Positions 46,714 through 62,600 of a DNA stretch of 64,000 bases are shown in pieces. The stretch is from NCBI GenBank assembly GCA_014925825.1, contig JACGCK010000009.1:434001-498000 (forward strand). The letters run 5' to 3'. The notes under the pieces were generated by a model. That model searched no databases. It had not been told where the DNA came from and was given only the letters and a program-made list of their open reading frames with translations. Source of the stretch: Pholiota molesta. Taxonomy: Eukaryota > Basidiomycota > Agaricomycetes > Agaricales > Strophariaceae. The first letter of the stretch is position 1. The number at the start of each line of letters is the position of its first letter. Position numbers and translations under genes: made by a program.

Positions 46714-47831
46714 ATCTGGGCCTGAGGCAGAAATAGATGAATTTCTCAGCAAAAACGCGCCCATCTAGACCCATCTTCCTCAGGACTGGCCACGGGCTCC
46801 TGGAGAGCCCACGGTTTATCCTCATCAGCGAGAATTCTCATTCACAAGCAGAGTCCGTAATTCAGAAGTGGAGGTGTCGTCTGGTGTCGTTGAAGGCGAA
46901 ATGACCATGTCTCCTGGATGATTCCATCATGATATGAATAGTCATTATAAAGTTTAATCTCCCAACATCTGTAGATCTGCCTTGCATAGATGATGGTGCT
47001 CCCTAAATATTCAACTCCTTATCAGCGTCTAACATTCAATTTCTAAACTTTGGCATAACCATACTATTGGCAGATTTAAAGACAATTGCGTCGGTAGTTG
47101 CTCTACGGGTGGCGGTCTTCGTTATTTCGTCAAAAATGTATAGCATCAGAGCACTGAAGGTAGATAGCTATGAACAATAGCGTGAGGGTTTTCATTGTCC
47201 ACCTTCGCTCTCAGAGTTCACTCATCAAGGCTCAGCAACGATGGTACTTCAAATACATACATCATACTTATTCAAAAACGTGCAGATGACCATGTTTTCC
47301 ATGATGCAGGTCCATAACGTCAAGAAAGTATAATCAACTTTCTGAAACATATTATTTTTCTTCATCATGCGGGGCGGTCACTGCCTAATTTGATTGTTAT
47401 CTCTTAATCAACTTGAACGTCCGTGGAAATTCAAGCGATGTTCATTGCATTATCGGATTCAATCAAAGAATCGTTGAGTTGACTCTAGTTTAGCAATCTA
47501 AAAGAAGCTTGCAAAATAAAACAAGAGGACTAGACGGCCTTACGGTGCCTCGTTTTGAGCCACCCGCTGACAGAAAGACTCAAGAAAGACTGCAGATTGT
47601 GTTATCTATCGATGTGTCTTCTGAAAGTATACGTTGAAGAAGAACGGAACCTCATGGCTCCTCCGTCCATCAATGATATACAGATGAAAAGCGCTGTCTG
47701 ATTGTGTATATGACGGAAACATCAGCCTTGCTGGAGGAGGTGACAACATCAAAAATTGATGGGCGGTTAAAAATAACTCGCGCGTTCTTTATATCATCCT
47801 TGTTGCAAGTGGAATTGTAGAGTAGACGACG
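46714..47831. other. Intergenic, no gene seen
   Basis: AT-rich spacer between the Bud6-like gene and membrane-protein copy 5. Only short open frames are present. Confidence 0.5.
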
Positions 47832-49130
47832 ATGTCCGACCCCAACAGCACCGTCACGCTACCGAACCCTTTCACGCCTCTTGCATTTCTCCCTCCTGAG
47901 ATTGCATACCAGACCTCTGTGGCCATTTATGTCTTGGCGGGTGGATTGGGGGTGAGCGCTTAAGTTTGCTTCGAGTTGAATTGATGCTAATCTTATGATT
48001 CAAGGTATTGGTTTGGGACCTCTTGGACAATATAATCAGCGACTACAAGTTGTTGTTCAAGACGAGCCTTAGCTTTACGACATTAGTCTATTTTCTTTCA
48101 CGGTAATTCATTGATCTGTTAGGCGCCCATTCAGGAATACTACTGATCATCTTTGTAAGGATCGGATCGTTGGGATATGTGCTTTCTGCCAACATTTTTG
48201 AAAGTGAGTACCTTCGGTCAATCTGATTTCCAATTGTACTGACGTCTTCTGTCTATCAAGCTGCGCCCACAGGGAATTGTGCCGCATTCGAGCACATAGG
48301 CGATGCCTGGTATCCGATGTCGCTCAGCTTCAGCGCCTTGCTATTCTTCATCCGACTCCGCGCCATCTACAATCGGGATAGGATCGTGGTCGCTTGCTTC
48401 TTTGTATTGTGGCTGGGGCTCGTCGGCACGACGATCCTCATCCCCATCGTCATCTCAGGCGCCAGCATTGGTCCCACGAAATTCTGCGAGGACGCGGACG
48501 TTCCCAACTCCTCCTACGCCGCCATTTTCGCGCCGTTGATTCACGACACATTCGTTTTTATTGCCATTTCTTTTCGTCTGATGCAGAACGCTCATATGGA
48601 CGCGGATTTCAAAGACGGGTTCAAGATTGCTGTGTTCGGCAAATATCTTCCGACATTCACTCAAAGTTTGCTCAAAGACGGTCAACGATATTATCTGTAA
48701 GCTTTAATTCAGCAACCGCCCTGCTTGTACTAATTGTGAAATTAGGATTAGTTTACTATCCAACTTGGTCACCTTGATTATGGTCTTCAATACACGAGTC
48801 CCAGTTCCAATGCGATCAATGTTCGCCACACCTAACATTGCCTTGCTCAACATCATGGCCTGCCGAGTTTACCGCAACACCAAGTTTGGTCTCTTCAGGG
48901 AAGAGGAACTCTCAACGAGCAACATGCAAAAGGAGGTCGAGAGCAACTTACCTCCTTTCCCCGTTTTCGCCAACCGAAGTGAAATCACGACTACCAACTC
49001 GAGCAGTGGGATAGACCTCGGCAGTGCGAGGACATTGGCAAATAGTGGCACTACTGAAAATGAAAAACAGACGGTGGTGGAAGCAAGAAGGTATTCGGGC
49101 TCGCTAGGAGATGCCGAAGACAAGGTCTAG
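47832..49130 (+). CDS. Multi-spanning membrane protein family, copy 5 (dispersed)
   Basis: Five exons: 47832-47951, 48005-48102, 48160-48203, 48261-48696 and 48746-49130, giving 360 aa. Exons 2-4 are 98, 44 and 436 nt, identical in length to copies 3 and 4 of the array at the left end. The protein starts MSDPNSTVTLPNPFTPLAF and keeps all family motifs (VLVWDLLDN, APTGNC, LLFFIRLRAIYNRDRIVV, the IGPTKFC-DADVP loop, APLIHDTFVF, LLKDGQRYYL, IMACRVYRNTKFG). It lies on the opposite strand about 40 kb from the array, so it was either an ancestral copy or moved as DNA, since it has retained its introns. Its divergence from copy 4 is modest. Function is unknown. Confidence 0.9.
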
Positions 49131-50185
49131 ATTGTGAAGATCGAGCGGTGACCTTAAATTATCAATCCTTTCTGTGTTCGCTGTATTTTTAAGACGTATT
49201 TATGTAATCATTTCTCTTCTACACATTTCGCAGTTCAATAATCCGATACTCTTCAATTTCAAATTTCTTTCCAAGTTCCATATTTGTCTGAGCGTCGAGG
49301 TTTTCAGTGCAAACATCAGCAAAAAAGCAGTTTCAATACGTAGGTTTGCCTAAATACAATCCATACTTGATGGATTGTGGCCCGAGTATAAGTGTGCGAA
49401 AACCATGTTAGAAGCTTTTAACCATCTTGTAATGTAGCTAGAACTATTATACCCATTCTGACAACATTCTGATGCCTCAGAAATGTTGTGTACCCATACA
49501 AGGATATTAGAATTATTTCATTACCATTACGATGTTGATTACGAGGGCAGTTACAGCTCCAATACAAATGTTCCCAAAGTACCACAATCTTAGGAAATGA
49601 ATAGTATCAAATTTTAACTGGGTCAGAATATTTCCTGGGATTAAAACTACCATAGATATCCTCATACGCTATTTGTAATGACCTTTATGGACTGTATTTC
49701 ACACATTCCATCCAATCTTACAGTGTTGCATGGGATTGTACGGCTACAAGACAAAGAATACAATGGAACTCATTTGTAAAGTTTTCGCAAGCTTTCCAAA
49801 GACTTGTAACTCTCAAATTTCTTGCGTAGGATTCCAGCTCAACAAACCCTTGTAATGATCACTTACATTCTAATGGATTCTATTATAGAACTGCCTTGCA
49901 AACGTCAGAAGTGTTCCGAGCATTTTACGGTGATTTATGACATTGTGATAAAGCCTCTATTTCCCTACGTTTGTGGCCAGTGTATGGGATTTTAGTAGAA
50001 CATATAGGATTGTCAAACCTCGAAATTCACCATGGGCGCTTGGTAGAACTCAATTCCGAATGAGTCAGGGGCTTCGCCTATTATGGGTATGTTAGGCTTG
50101 GTCAGATCTGGAGTTAGGGTTTATTTCTACTCACTCTCTCTTTACGCCAACTTTACGCTCTCACAGCGCCACGGTCTGTGCTGAA
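49131..50185. other. Intergenic, no gene seen
   Basis: AT-rich spacer downstream of copy 5 and upstream of NBP35, with no open frame worth calling. The last 150 bp should hold the NBP35 promoter. Confidence 0.5.
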
Positions 50186-51314
50186 ATGACTGCTTCTGCA
50201 GTGCCAGATCCGAAGTCTATCCCCTCAAACGCTCCGGAACACTGCCCTGTAAGTACAATCAACATAAAATCTCCAGTAAATACCAACTCATATCTACTAT
50301 TTCGTATAGGGCACGGAATCTGAGCTTGCAGGCAAGTCGGACGCCTGTGCAGGCTGCGATAACAAGGATGTTTGCGCTTCTGGCGCGACGAAGCTTCCGG
50401 ATCCTGCGTTGCCGTTTATCAAGGAGCGCATGTCGACTGTCAAGCGCAAGATCCTAATATTGTCGGGCAAGGGAGGTGTTGGAAAGTCGACGTTCACAGC
50501 ACAACTCGGATGGGCCTTTGCTGCCGACGAGGATACACAGGTGCGTAGCTCCTCCAGAACTTGAATAGACAGACACTGACATCGCTTTCAGACAGGGATA
50601 ATGGATCTCGACATCTGCGGTCCCTCAATACCCACCATCCTCGGCATCGCGTCTGAGCAAGTCCACTCCTCCGCCTCAGGCTGGTCGCCCGTCTACGTGC
50701 AAGACAACATGGCCGTCATGTCCGTCGGCTTCATGCTCCCCACCGCACGCGACGCCATCATGTGGCGCGGGCCCAAGAAGAACGGCCTGATCTCGCAGTT
50801 CCTCAAGGACGTCGACTGGGGCACCCTAGACTACCTCCTCGTCGACACGCCCCCCGGGACCTCCGACGAGCACCTCAGCATTGTGCAGTACCTCAAAGAG
50901 AGCGGCATCGATGGCGCCGTCCTGATCACCACTCCGCAGGAAGTGGCACTGCAGGACGTCCGCCGCGAGATCGACTTTTGCAAGAAGGTCGGCATCCGCA
51001 TCATTGGGCTGGTGGAGAACATGTCGGGTTTTGTGTGCCCGAGCTGTAAGGGAGAGTCTCAGATCTTCAAGCCTACGACCGGCGGTGCGAAGCGTCTTGC
51101 GGAAGAGACAGGCGTTGAGTTGCTGGGTGCTGTCCCACTAGACCCTCGGATCGGCATGAGCGCCGACTATGGCGTCAGTTTCTTGGACGAATATCCGGAC
51201 AGTCCTGCTACGACGGCCTACCTCGATATCATAGATCGTAAGTCTCCGTAAACTCGCTCACCATCCCTTACTAATCTTTCTGCAGGAATAAAAGATATTC
51301 TAGGCGATCGGTGA
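50186..51314 (+). CDS. NBP35: Cytosolic Fe-S cluster assembly factor Nbp35
   Basis: Scaffold P-loop NTPase of the CIA pathway. With Cfd1 it assembles and transfers [4Fe-4S] clusters to cytosolic and nuclear apoproteins. Four exons (50186-50248, 50310-50540, 50592-51237, 51286-51314) give 322 aa, close to the usual length. Cys20, Cys34, Cys37 and Cys43 form the C-x13-C-x2-C-x5-C N-terminal cluster motif that separates Nbp35 from Cfd1. GKGGVGKST is the deviant Walker [24 protein letters not shown] and the C-terminal CPSC bridging pair are all present. The first intron splits the cluster motif between Cys20 and the CAGC pair. It converges on SLT2 with only 127 bp between stop codons. Confidence 0.95.
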
Positions 51315-51441
51315 CTGATATCGCATTATACCATTTTCACCTCCCAATAGCATTAACATGTATCAACGACACACAATCTCCCATAAGTAGATAGATAACA
51401 TCAGCCCTTGAATAACTAGCCACCCGTTTAAACAGAACCGC

Positions 51442-54208
<2,767 letters not shown>

Positions 54209-54654
54209 AGTGTCAGAGGGAAAGAAACAGGCGCCTATGGCTGTATTTGGGTGCGTGGGGGTATGCTGTGCTTTGAGATGGGTATATGACTAGGAAGGTG
54301 AGTAATATCCGAGCCGTAGGGATGTCGTAAGTGGGCAGCCAAAACAGGCGATGCAGCACAGCTGATGGGACGTCGACTACGAGAACAATGGGTGCTGCGG
54401 GGCGAATGTCAGGCCAGAGAAGCTTATCGTGGACGTTCAGAACGAGGAATGTTTAAAACAAAGCACTCGCGTATGGACAATGGACAAAGTCATCAGTGAT
54501 CGCTTCGAGCGCAAATCTCCGATAAGCAATTTCATTACGATCTCGTCCTCGGTGCGGATTCAAATTACAGATTCCAATCTACTACTAGTACTACTACTAC
54601 AGCTTTATTAGATGCAAACAATGCCTAAGGGAATATATATGTAAACGTTCGTCC
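54209..54654. other. SLT2 upstream region
   Basis: Spacer between the symplekin stop and the SLT2 start. It contains a short (CTA/TAC)n triplet tract at about 54578-54600, just downstream of the symplekin gene. No gene is seen. Confidence 0.5.
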
Positions 54655-57600
54655 TCATGAAACCGCAGTAGGAGGCTCTGCAGCGGTGGGTTGAGGCGTC
54701 GCCGACGCGGAAGCATTTCCATCCTCCGGCTCGCCAAAAATATCCAAGAATCCGGCTCCACGTGCTTTGCTAGGCGCTTTTTTCGTCACATAATCCCTCA
54801 AGCCTGACTTCAAGCTAGGCTGCTTGTCGACTAGCTCGCGCAGCTGGTCCTTGGGGAGCTGCAGGAGCGCTCCAAAGCTCGCAGGCGCAATAGCTTTGGC
54901 GCACCGGATGAACCCTTCCCACAGCGGCGGATTCGTCCAGATTTTTTTGGTGATCAGACGGGAGAGAAGCGTCGTGGAGACGAACCCAACGAGGGATTTG
55001 TATGTCGTGACTGCTTGGATTACCTATTATGACTCAGAATGAGTTTTCCGCGCGCCCACACATCAAAGTTGGAGCTCACCGTGCGCAAGAATAATACAGG
55101 TAGAACAGGTTCATCCATGATCTGCTGCATCACAACAGCCAGAATTTCTGATCGGAAGACGTCTGTCATCGAGAAACATATACCAATAGCTGATAACAAT
55201 GAGTACACGCAAGCGAAAGAATAAGAGATAGCACACCTTCAATGGCACTTTTCAATCCAATTTCCTTTTCCGATTCGTGCAATAAGACCATGAGTTCTGC
55301 AGGCGTAAGAAGTTCGCTCTGCCGCACACGTGGAAGATTCGACGTAACACTCCCAAACGTTTGTGGAGGAGTAGTGACAATAGAGCTGAACACCGATCGA
55401 ACCAGGTTCTTGGGTTCCGCCTGGCCATTGAGACTCGATACAATACGTGGCAAATAGCGCATGATATCGCTCTTGTCCATCTCAGCGATAATGGGAATAA
55501 GGAAACGGGCGTCGAGGTCGCGCTCGTTGATAAGAGCCTTGACCAGCGCGACGAGTTGCGTACTGGGCCGCCCGTGTTCGGTGAAGATTGTCAAGACTCT
55601 CAGTGCAAGCGATTCAGCGCCGGGCGGGCACTGTCTCATCAAAGTGAGCAGCTTGCCGTGGCTCGAGCCTAATGAACGGATAAGAGCGGTGATAAGATCT
55701 TGAATCGCTTCTTGGACTGTGATGTCCATATGTCCATAGGCAGCGAAAATCCTATGGCAAATGTAGTCAGACGAAAGATATGTATCACAACAAAGAATAA
55801 ACTTACTTATCCAAGAATTCTGGTACCTTCACAGAAAGCGCAAATAACAACTCCACATGCTGAAGCACCTGCGCTTTCTTTGCGGGCAGCTCGATGCGTT
55901 CAGGCAGATAGGGTGTATACACCAAATCTTCATCTGATTGCTGCCCATCCTCTGCTTCTCCTTCCTCTCGTGGAGCGGTATCCATTTCCTCAGCGGGTAT
56001 CTCAGGTTTAGCTCCCTCGTCTTCAGTGGTTTCCATGTCTTTTTCTTTTTCTTTCTTTGTATCTTCCGCCATCTCTGCACCATTCATAGTCACGTCGCCA
56101 TTGCTCTGCGCTTCGGGGGCCTTTGGGCGAGGTCCTAGCTTTTGCAGCTTTCGAAGCATTTGCAGGGCGAACTCCCGAATCATGCTATCCATGGGCTGGA
56201 CGTGCGGGACCCAGAGTTTTACGGTGTTGATAGCGGCTCCTCGGATGCGTTTTTCTATTTCATGTATGAGAATGCGATGACATCTGGTTTGAAAAAGAGA
56301 GTACATACCGTGATGTGTGGTCAGCTCCAGTAGCACATTCAAAGCATCCAATCTCAGCGATGGTCTTTGAATGACAATTCCACGTAGTGTAGTGAAGCCC
56401 ACTTGCATCCGGTCCGTACTGTGTTTCAAATAAGAAATCAGGCAGGGCTGTAGTCTTGATACACATGTCACATACCTTGAACTATCAACACATAAATCTC
56501 TCAACAGATCCAGTACATCTGGTGGCACCGAAGGAAGGTCCAGTAAGAATCGCGCGAATGTCTTGTCTTTTCCGTCCAGAACTGTTTGGTATGAGGCGAC
56601 GATTTGATTGAGCCACGTTTCATAGTTCGGTCGCTGTGAGTATTATGAGTACGATAGCGATGTGGTATATATCATGTTGAGGCAAAAAGGAAAACATACC
56701 CAGTCTCGATCGATTCCCTGACGGACTTGATCGTTATACCATTCTTCGTTCATCCATGTCGTCGCCAAGCGTACTCTGCAAACATTTGAAATCATTGAGA
56801 AAAATGACCAGATATACGCAAAGCATAGACTTACCTCGCTGGGAAATCAGCCATAATATAATCACAAAGCTTCTGCCTCAACTGATCCTGGCGGAAATAA
56901 TAGTCCAATTCCGCACTCCCATCCTTACTCTCCTCCGTCGATTCCTTGCTACTACCGCCAAGGTCCTCAGGCGGCTCAGCAACGCGCGTTATCATCCGCA
57001 CGAGCAGGAGCATCCACATCTCCGCTGCAGAGTTTCCGCCCGCCAATGCCGATTCAGGCGCGATGCCCTCGCCGAGAGCGCGTAGCTCCTCGGCCCCGTC
57101 CCATATCCGTGATATTGACGTCGACACAAGCGCGTTTCGATCGTCTTCGGAGAGGTCTCTCGGCGGGGGTAGTTTGAATTCGACGAGGGATAGGTCGTCG
57201 ATAGAGGGTGCAAGGGAACGTTCGGGTTCTGGAGCACCGGAGAGCTAATGGATGAATAGATTATCAGCAAAAATACCAATGTGATAGGAAAAAAAAGGTT
57301 CAGTAAAAGCAGACGAACCTCTTCATTGAGTCTTTCAGGCTCATACTCTAGCTCTTCTTCGTCAATGTCCATTTGGAGAGGATCCACAGGTTCAGCTTTT
57401 ACTGGCGGTGTTGCTGCCGCAGGGGGTTGCTGTACCTGCGTGATACCACTTTCAACAGCTTGGACCATTCTTCTTGGCCCAGTCGGAATGGCAGGCTTTG
57501 GGGCAACGATGGTAGGAGCGGTGGGTACTGGTGCGGCTTTCGCTGATACAGCCGTCACATCAGCAGGCATAGCCAGACCGCGACTCTGCCGATATGCATT

Positions 57601-58939
57601 GACCATAGCAATGAGCTGTGGTTCCGTAAATGCCTCGAGATTGGCGACAATGAGGTTGGTGATGAGCTGCGCGGGTAAAGATGTGAAGTCAAACGCTGAC
57701 AGGAAGGCAGCATTATTGGGAACGGGTGTGGGCACAGGCTCGGCGGTCTCAAGTTTAATCCTCTTGTTGTCGGTAGGTTCATTCGAACCGGATGATGGGC
57801 GTTTGCGGTTGTCCGCCTTGCGTTTCTTCTCTTCCGCAGCAGCTTTGTCCATGCGTATGCTTTGCAGGCCGAGGGCCTCATTGATTTGTCCTAGATATTG
57901 TGTGCTGGTGGGAAGTCGAGAGAGATGAACAAGGAGAATTCGGACCGCCTTTTCAACGCTTTTGATGCTTGAAGCTGGGAGATTGGCAAGGGCTGCCGGG
58001 GTCCAAGACCGGAGGGTGGTAATGACGAAAGGGAAAGTGGATGGTCGTTGTTTAACGAGGTTCACCCATGAGTTGAGCATGGCAGATAAAAGGTCGACAT
58101 CTTGACTGCTATACAGCATCCTAGCCAATGTTTCCATCAATTTCTGGCCTTCTCCTTCGAGCTGCGCGACGGGGATGAAGGGATGGTCCACAGGACAGAA
58201 AGATATATTGGGGTCATTTTTGTTTTGAAGCTATAGAAGGTAAGTACGGATAGTACACTGAGAAGATGGAAAGCACGTACTCGTGGATCCGATACCCCTC
58301 GCGTCTGGACGAGAATAACCCTCTGCACAAACTTCATGGCTGACAGCCTAATTCCAGCATTCACGTTCGGGGCCCATATAAGCTCGACAATACGCGACTT
58401 GCAGGCCGATAGTGTATTCCACAAGCCAGGATTGCTCCGGTTCGTACATCTAAGGAAATGGTCGGAAAAATGAGGTTCAAATCTGCAGGAAATATGCTCA
58501 CAGGTGCCTGAAAACAAGTGGGTATACCGTCGCAAAACTCTGGATTACAACCTTCACTGTGGCAGGACGGGGGTCATCGAGGAGCTGTGCGAGGGTGTCT
58601 ATAGCATTCAAAGCCACTGAAGAAAAACACGCATGAATATTGGTGGTATGACGACAACAATAGCTTGCAATAAGACTAACTCTGTGTTCGCTGCTCCAAC
58701 GTCAACGACGAGCGACATATCGCGAAATGCACAAGATCCAACACCCATCTCTTCAACAACGAGTCCCCCGTGTTCGCAACGACGTTAATGAGTGTTTGCG
58801 AAAGAATGGGTATGGGTGCGGGATGGACTTCCAGGGCCTCGCGCAGCGTGGTGAGCAGTTCTGCCTGTTCTTGCGAGTTTGGAGGCGCTGACCATGCTGC
58901 CTGGAGTGCTTGGAGGGGGTCAACGGGATTGCTTGCCAT
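54655..58939 (-). CDS. PTA1: Symplekin/Pta1, mRNA 3'-end processing scaffold
   Basis: HEAT-repeat scaffold of the cleavage and polyadenylation factor. It bridges the endonuclease, Ssu72 and the poly(A) machinery in the nucleus. At least ten exons could be read from MASNPVDPLQALQAAW (58939) to the stop at 54655. The N-terminal HEAT region includes LLKRWVLDLVHFAI, FATVYPLVF, CTNRSNPGLW and ACKSRIVELIWAPN. A charged linker with KKRKADNRKRPSSGSNEP and KRIKLE follows. Next come the middle part (WLNQIVASYQTVLDGKD, LWVPHVQPMDSMI) and the C-terminal symplekin domain (QDLITALIRSLG, LLTLMRQCPPGAESLALRVL, LNERDLDARFLIPII-like, LFLRTVIQAVTTYKSLVGFV). An acidic Glu/Asp linker precedes the C-terminal domain. 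The tail ends in a disordered Ala/Thr/Pro stretch. Confident call; small exon borders are approximate. Confidence 0.92.
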
Positions 58940-59612
58940 CTTACAACCAAATCGCCAACAACGCCAACAATGACGACCAGCTTCAAGTTCTACAAGAGGC
59001 GCGGCGGCACACAGCGGACAGTCAATTAACGATTATGTAATGGCACAGCCACTACATATTTAGTTCACGCTCAGCTCATGCAATTTTTACTCGAAAATTC
59101 ATGATGGCAGAAACCGCAGCCACCATTGCGCTTTATCAATTCATATCTATAGCAGTACGAATCAACAAGGCTGTTTATGATACAGTGGTGTCAGCCAGCA
59201 GCGTTGTATTTTAGCTTTAATAGCTGGGGCAATGGTTGCGCACATGCCAGGGTATATCGTAAGTACCGCGAAATATGGTCGTCCATAGCATACTATATAC
59301 TCGAGTTCAATGAAGAATGGGTACGTGGGGAAGAGGTGATGTTAAAGTACATTCGATGGATTCAAAAAAAGAAAAACAGAAAAAAGTCAAAGACACGCAG
59401 AACGAAAGAAAGAGTGTAAAGATGAGGATGAAAAATGAAGAACGTCAGAAAGAGTTCGACATGGTATCTGGAAGCACCGATGCGGGTGATAGGGAATATT
59501 ATGAGACGGATATTGAACATGGCTGGATGGTAAAGTATCAATGATCAAATCAAGTCAAATGAGAGTGCAGCAGAAATAGGGAGGGAGGCACACATCATCA
59601 CCATGGTCATCG
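58940..59612. other. Symplekin promoter region
   Basis: 673 bp between the symplekin start and the LRG1 stop. It should hold the symplekin promoter and LRG1 3' UTR. Short plus-strand open frames here look spurious. Confidence 0.5.
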
Positions 59613-62600
59613 TCACGAGCGCTGATTCCCAATCCGCATATTCTGCGCCGCTGGGGAATAGCCATTCACAACAGAGCCGTATGGCTGACCTTGCGGCTGA
59701 GCGCCTTCGGCCGGTGACCTTGACGGAGGTCCAACGAAAGATGGCGGCCGAGACGAGGGGCTATGGCTGCTCGAGTTGTTCGTCGGGCGAGGAATGGGGG
59801 GAGAAGGGTTCCAGTCATCCATCTGCGGATTCCGCTGCATGTTTTGTACCATACCTTGATTCTGCTGCTGCATCTGCATCTGCATCTGTATCGGCATGCC
59901 CTGAGGTATAGACGGGGAACCAGGAGGTTGATAATACTCGGTACCCTGTGGCACGTTCTGTTGCATCCTCATATTCATATTCCGGTCTGAATTCGAGGGC
60001 GGGGCGCCAAAGGGACCTCCAGGCGGAGGGGGGCGCTCTGGAACGGGTGAATTGATCGGCGGATATCGTTGCTGCTGCATTCCATTAGACTGTGGATGCA
60101 TATACGGGGTCCCAGGCATTGAGCGAGCGCCGCCTTTCAAGCGCATATATGTATCGCACTTCTTCAAGAATTCCTTGCTAGGCAGATCCAGCGAGTTCGC
60201 AAAGTATTCCTGGTCATGAAGGATGGGAAGGAACTCCTCTGGTACCGTGAAGAACTCATCCTGGTTCTCCAGCAACGACGTAACCACCCTGACCGAACTG
60301 AACGTCTCGTCCCGCATGGCGTTCTGCCCTCGCGAGTAGAGGATGCTGGGACATATCACAGTCGCCAAATTCTGGAGGTCCATCTTGCTCCCCGTTTCCG
60401 CATCCATATGAGCAAATGATGCCACCCATTTGAGGAATACGAACAGAACCTCCATCGTGTCGCGGTGGCTCTTGGGCAACATGAGAGCAATCAAATGAAG
60501 ATACCGCTTTCGATCTTCGTCCGATGGAAGTGCTGAGCAAATGCAAAAGTAAATTCACCATTAGTTTCATCGACGGCAAAGAAAAAGAAAATAACAGACA
60601 TTGCGATGCCACAAATAGGCGGTGAAGCTTAAACGTCAGCAGGGGGTCGGGTAGCTCTCGAAGGAATTTCTTGAGCAGCGCTGCAAGTTGTACTGGGTTG
60701 TCCTGCGAGAGATCAACTGACGACGGATCCCGGTCGATAGAATCCTTCAAGTCGCCGAGCCGCCGGATATTCCCGTTCTTGCGGAAGATACCTTCGATAG
60801 ACATATCTAAAATAGCCCGAGGCTACATTAACGCCCAAATATACGACCCAAACCTAACTTATTTGAACTTACCCATTTGCCGCATCGCCGAAATGACATC
60901 GTCAATGAAACTCGGGACTCGTAGTGTCGCTCGTGTTGCTCCGAGTAGCGAATCTGATCCTTCTCTCTCGACTAGAAGCTCAAGTGGTACACCGAATACG
61001 CCTTTAAAGTCAAATAAATGAATTGCATCAGCTTCAATCCACACATCTAAAAGCGACACGAACGCACCTTTTTTCTTCACGTTCTTCTTGTCACCTTTGA
61101 ACAGCTTATTCCAAAACCCACTCTTCTTCGTCTCCACCATCTCCAAAATCTCCTCCATGTCAAAGTTGTCTTTCAGCGGCGACCGCGCCAACGCCAGCAC
61201 CGCCGAGTACTTGACGATCGCCAGCTCCAGCGTGCTGAGCTCCGCAAGATACGGTGTCGCGTTCTCCCTCGGCAGCGACCTTTGCTGCTCCCTGGCCTGT
61301 GCGACTTCGAGGATCTGCGGTATATCCGCCAGTGTAAGCGCGTCGTCGCGCTGCTTCCCTATTGACCCAGGCCCAAGAACACCTGCATCCTCCGCCCCGC
61401 CTGCTGGCGAATTCGGCGCACTCTCGTCGACAATCATCACCTCGCTGCCACCCGACCGCGCGAGAGAGGGCCGCAGGTTCTGGCCCTGGTCCGAGGGGAG
61501 TTTGTTGGCGTACGCACGCGGCGTACTGTGCTGGCTAGGAGGCGACGCGTACTGCAACTGCGGCGACTGATTAGGGTAGCCAGCTTGGTATGGCATCTGT
61601 CCTTGTTGGCCTTGCTGCCCCTGTTGGACCTGGATGCTGTTCTGGTGGAGTGTCGCGTGCGCACCGGGCTCATGTTGGCGCGGAAGGTCTGATGGATGCA
61701 CGCTCCGTCCAGCGGGACTCTCGACAATAGTGGACTTCCTAGGGAATCGCGCGGTCGCAGAGAGCTTGCGGTCTAGGTGGACTGACTTCATCCGCATTAT
61801 GTCGCTTGAGGCTCGGTAGGGATCAGGTGTTGACGACTCGCTCGAAGGTATTGAAACTAAATGACCATGATATCAGAATCACAAGCGCCAATCAATAAAA
61901 TAGCACAGAACACCAAAAAAGGAAGGCGACATACCAGGTGACATGGGCACGACACCCTGCTTTTTGAGTAGGAGATATAGTCGGCGAAGGGCGACATTCA
62001 GAAGGAACGCATATTGTTCCAGCCTCTGAACGGCCTGGAAGCCAGCTCTGCACCCCGGATGTGCATGCTCCGTACACAAGATAACTGTGGGCACCTCTCC
62101 AAACGCGGGTGTATCCTTCCTCGATTCCGGATCAAACACAAACCCAGCAACATTCGCCGGTGGCCTTCGCGCCGTAGAGAGTTTGGGTGGGTGGGTTACG
62201 CTTGACTCCTTGCTATTGTCCTTCTCCCTCTCATCACCGCTCTTCGATGATTGTTCCTTCAACACAGGTATCGCCGCAACTTTACCGCAATGGGCACATT
62301 GTATACAATGTGAGTGCCATCGCTGATATGTGCCCAGGCGCACACAGTCCTCCTCCACTGTTAGGTTACACCGTACGCAGAGATCCGACGGCGGATTCGA
62401 ACTCTTACTCGAGGTAGAGCCCTCCCTTTGGGAGAAAGGTGACTCGCCAGCATTTTCCGGCGCAAGACTGCGAAATCCGTATGTGACACCTTGAGTACCA
62501 AAGTTGGCGTTGGGATTTGCAGAAAGGACTTCGCCGTTCTGGCCTTTGATGATGCGCTTTGCACCAGGGTTACCTCCCTGTACAGCAAGGAGATGGAGTT

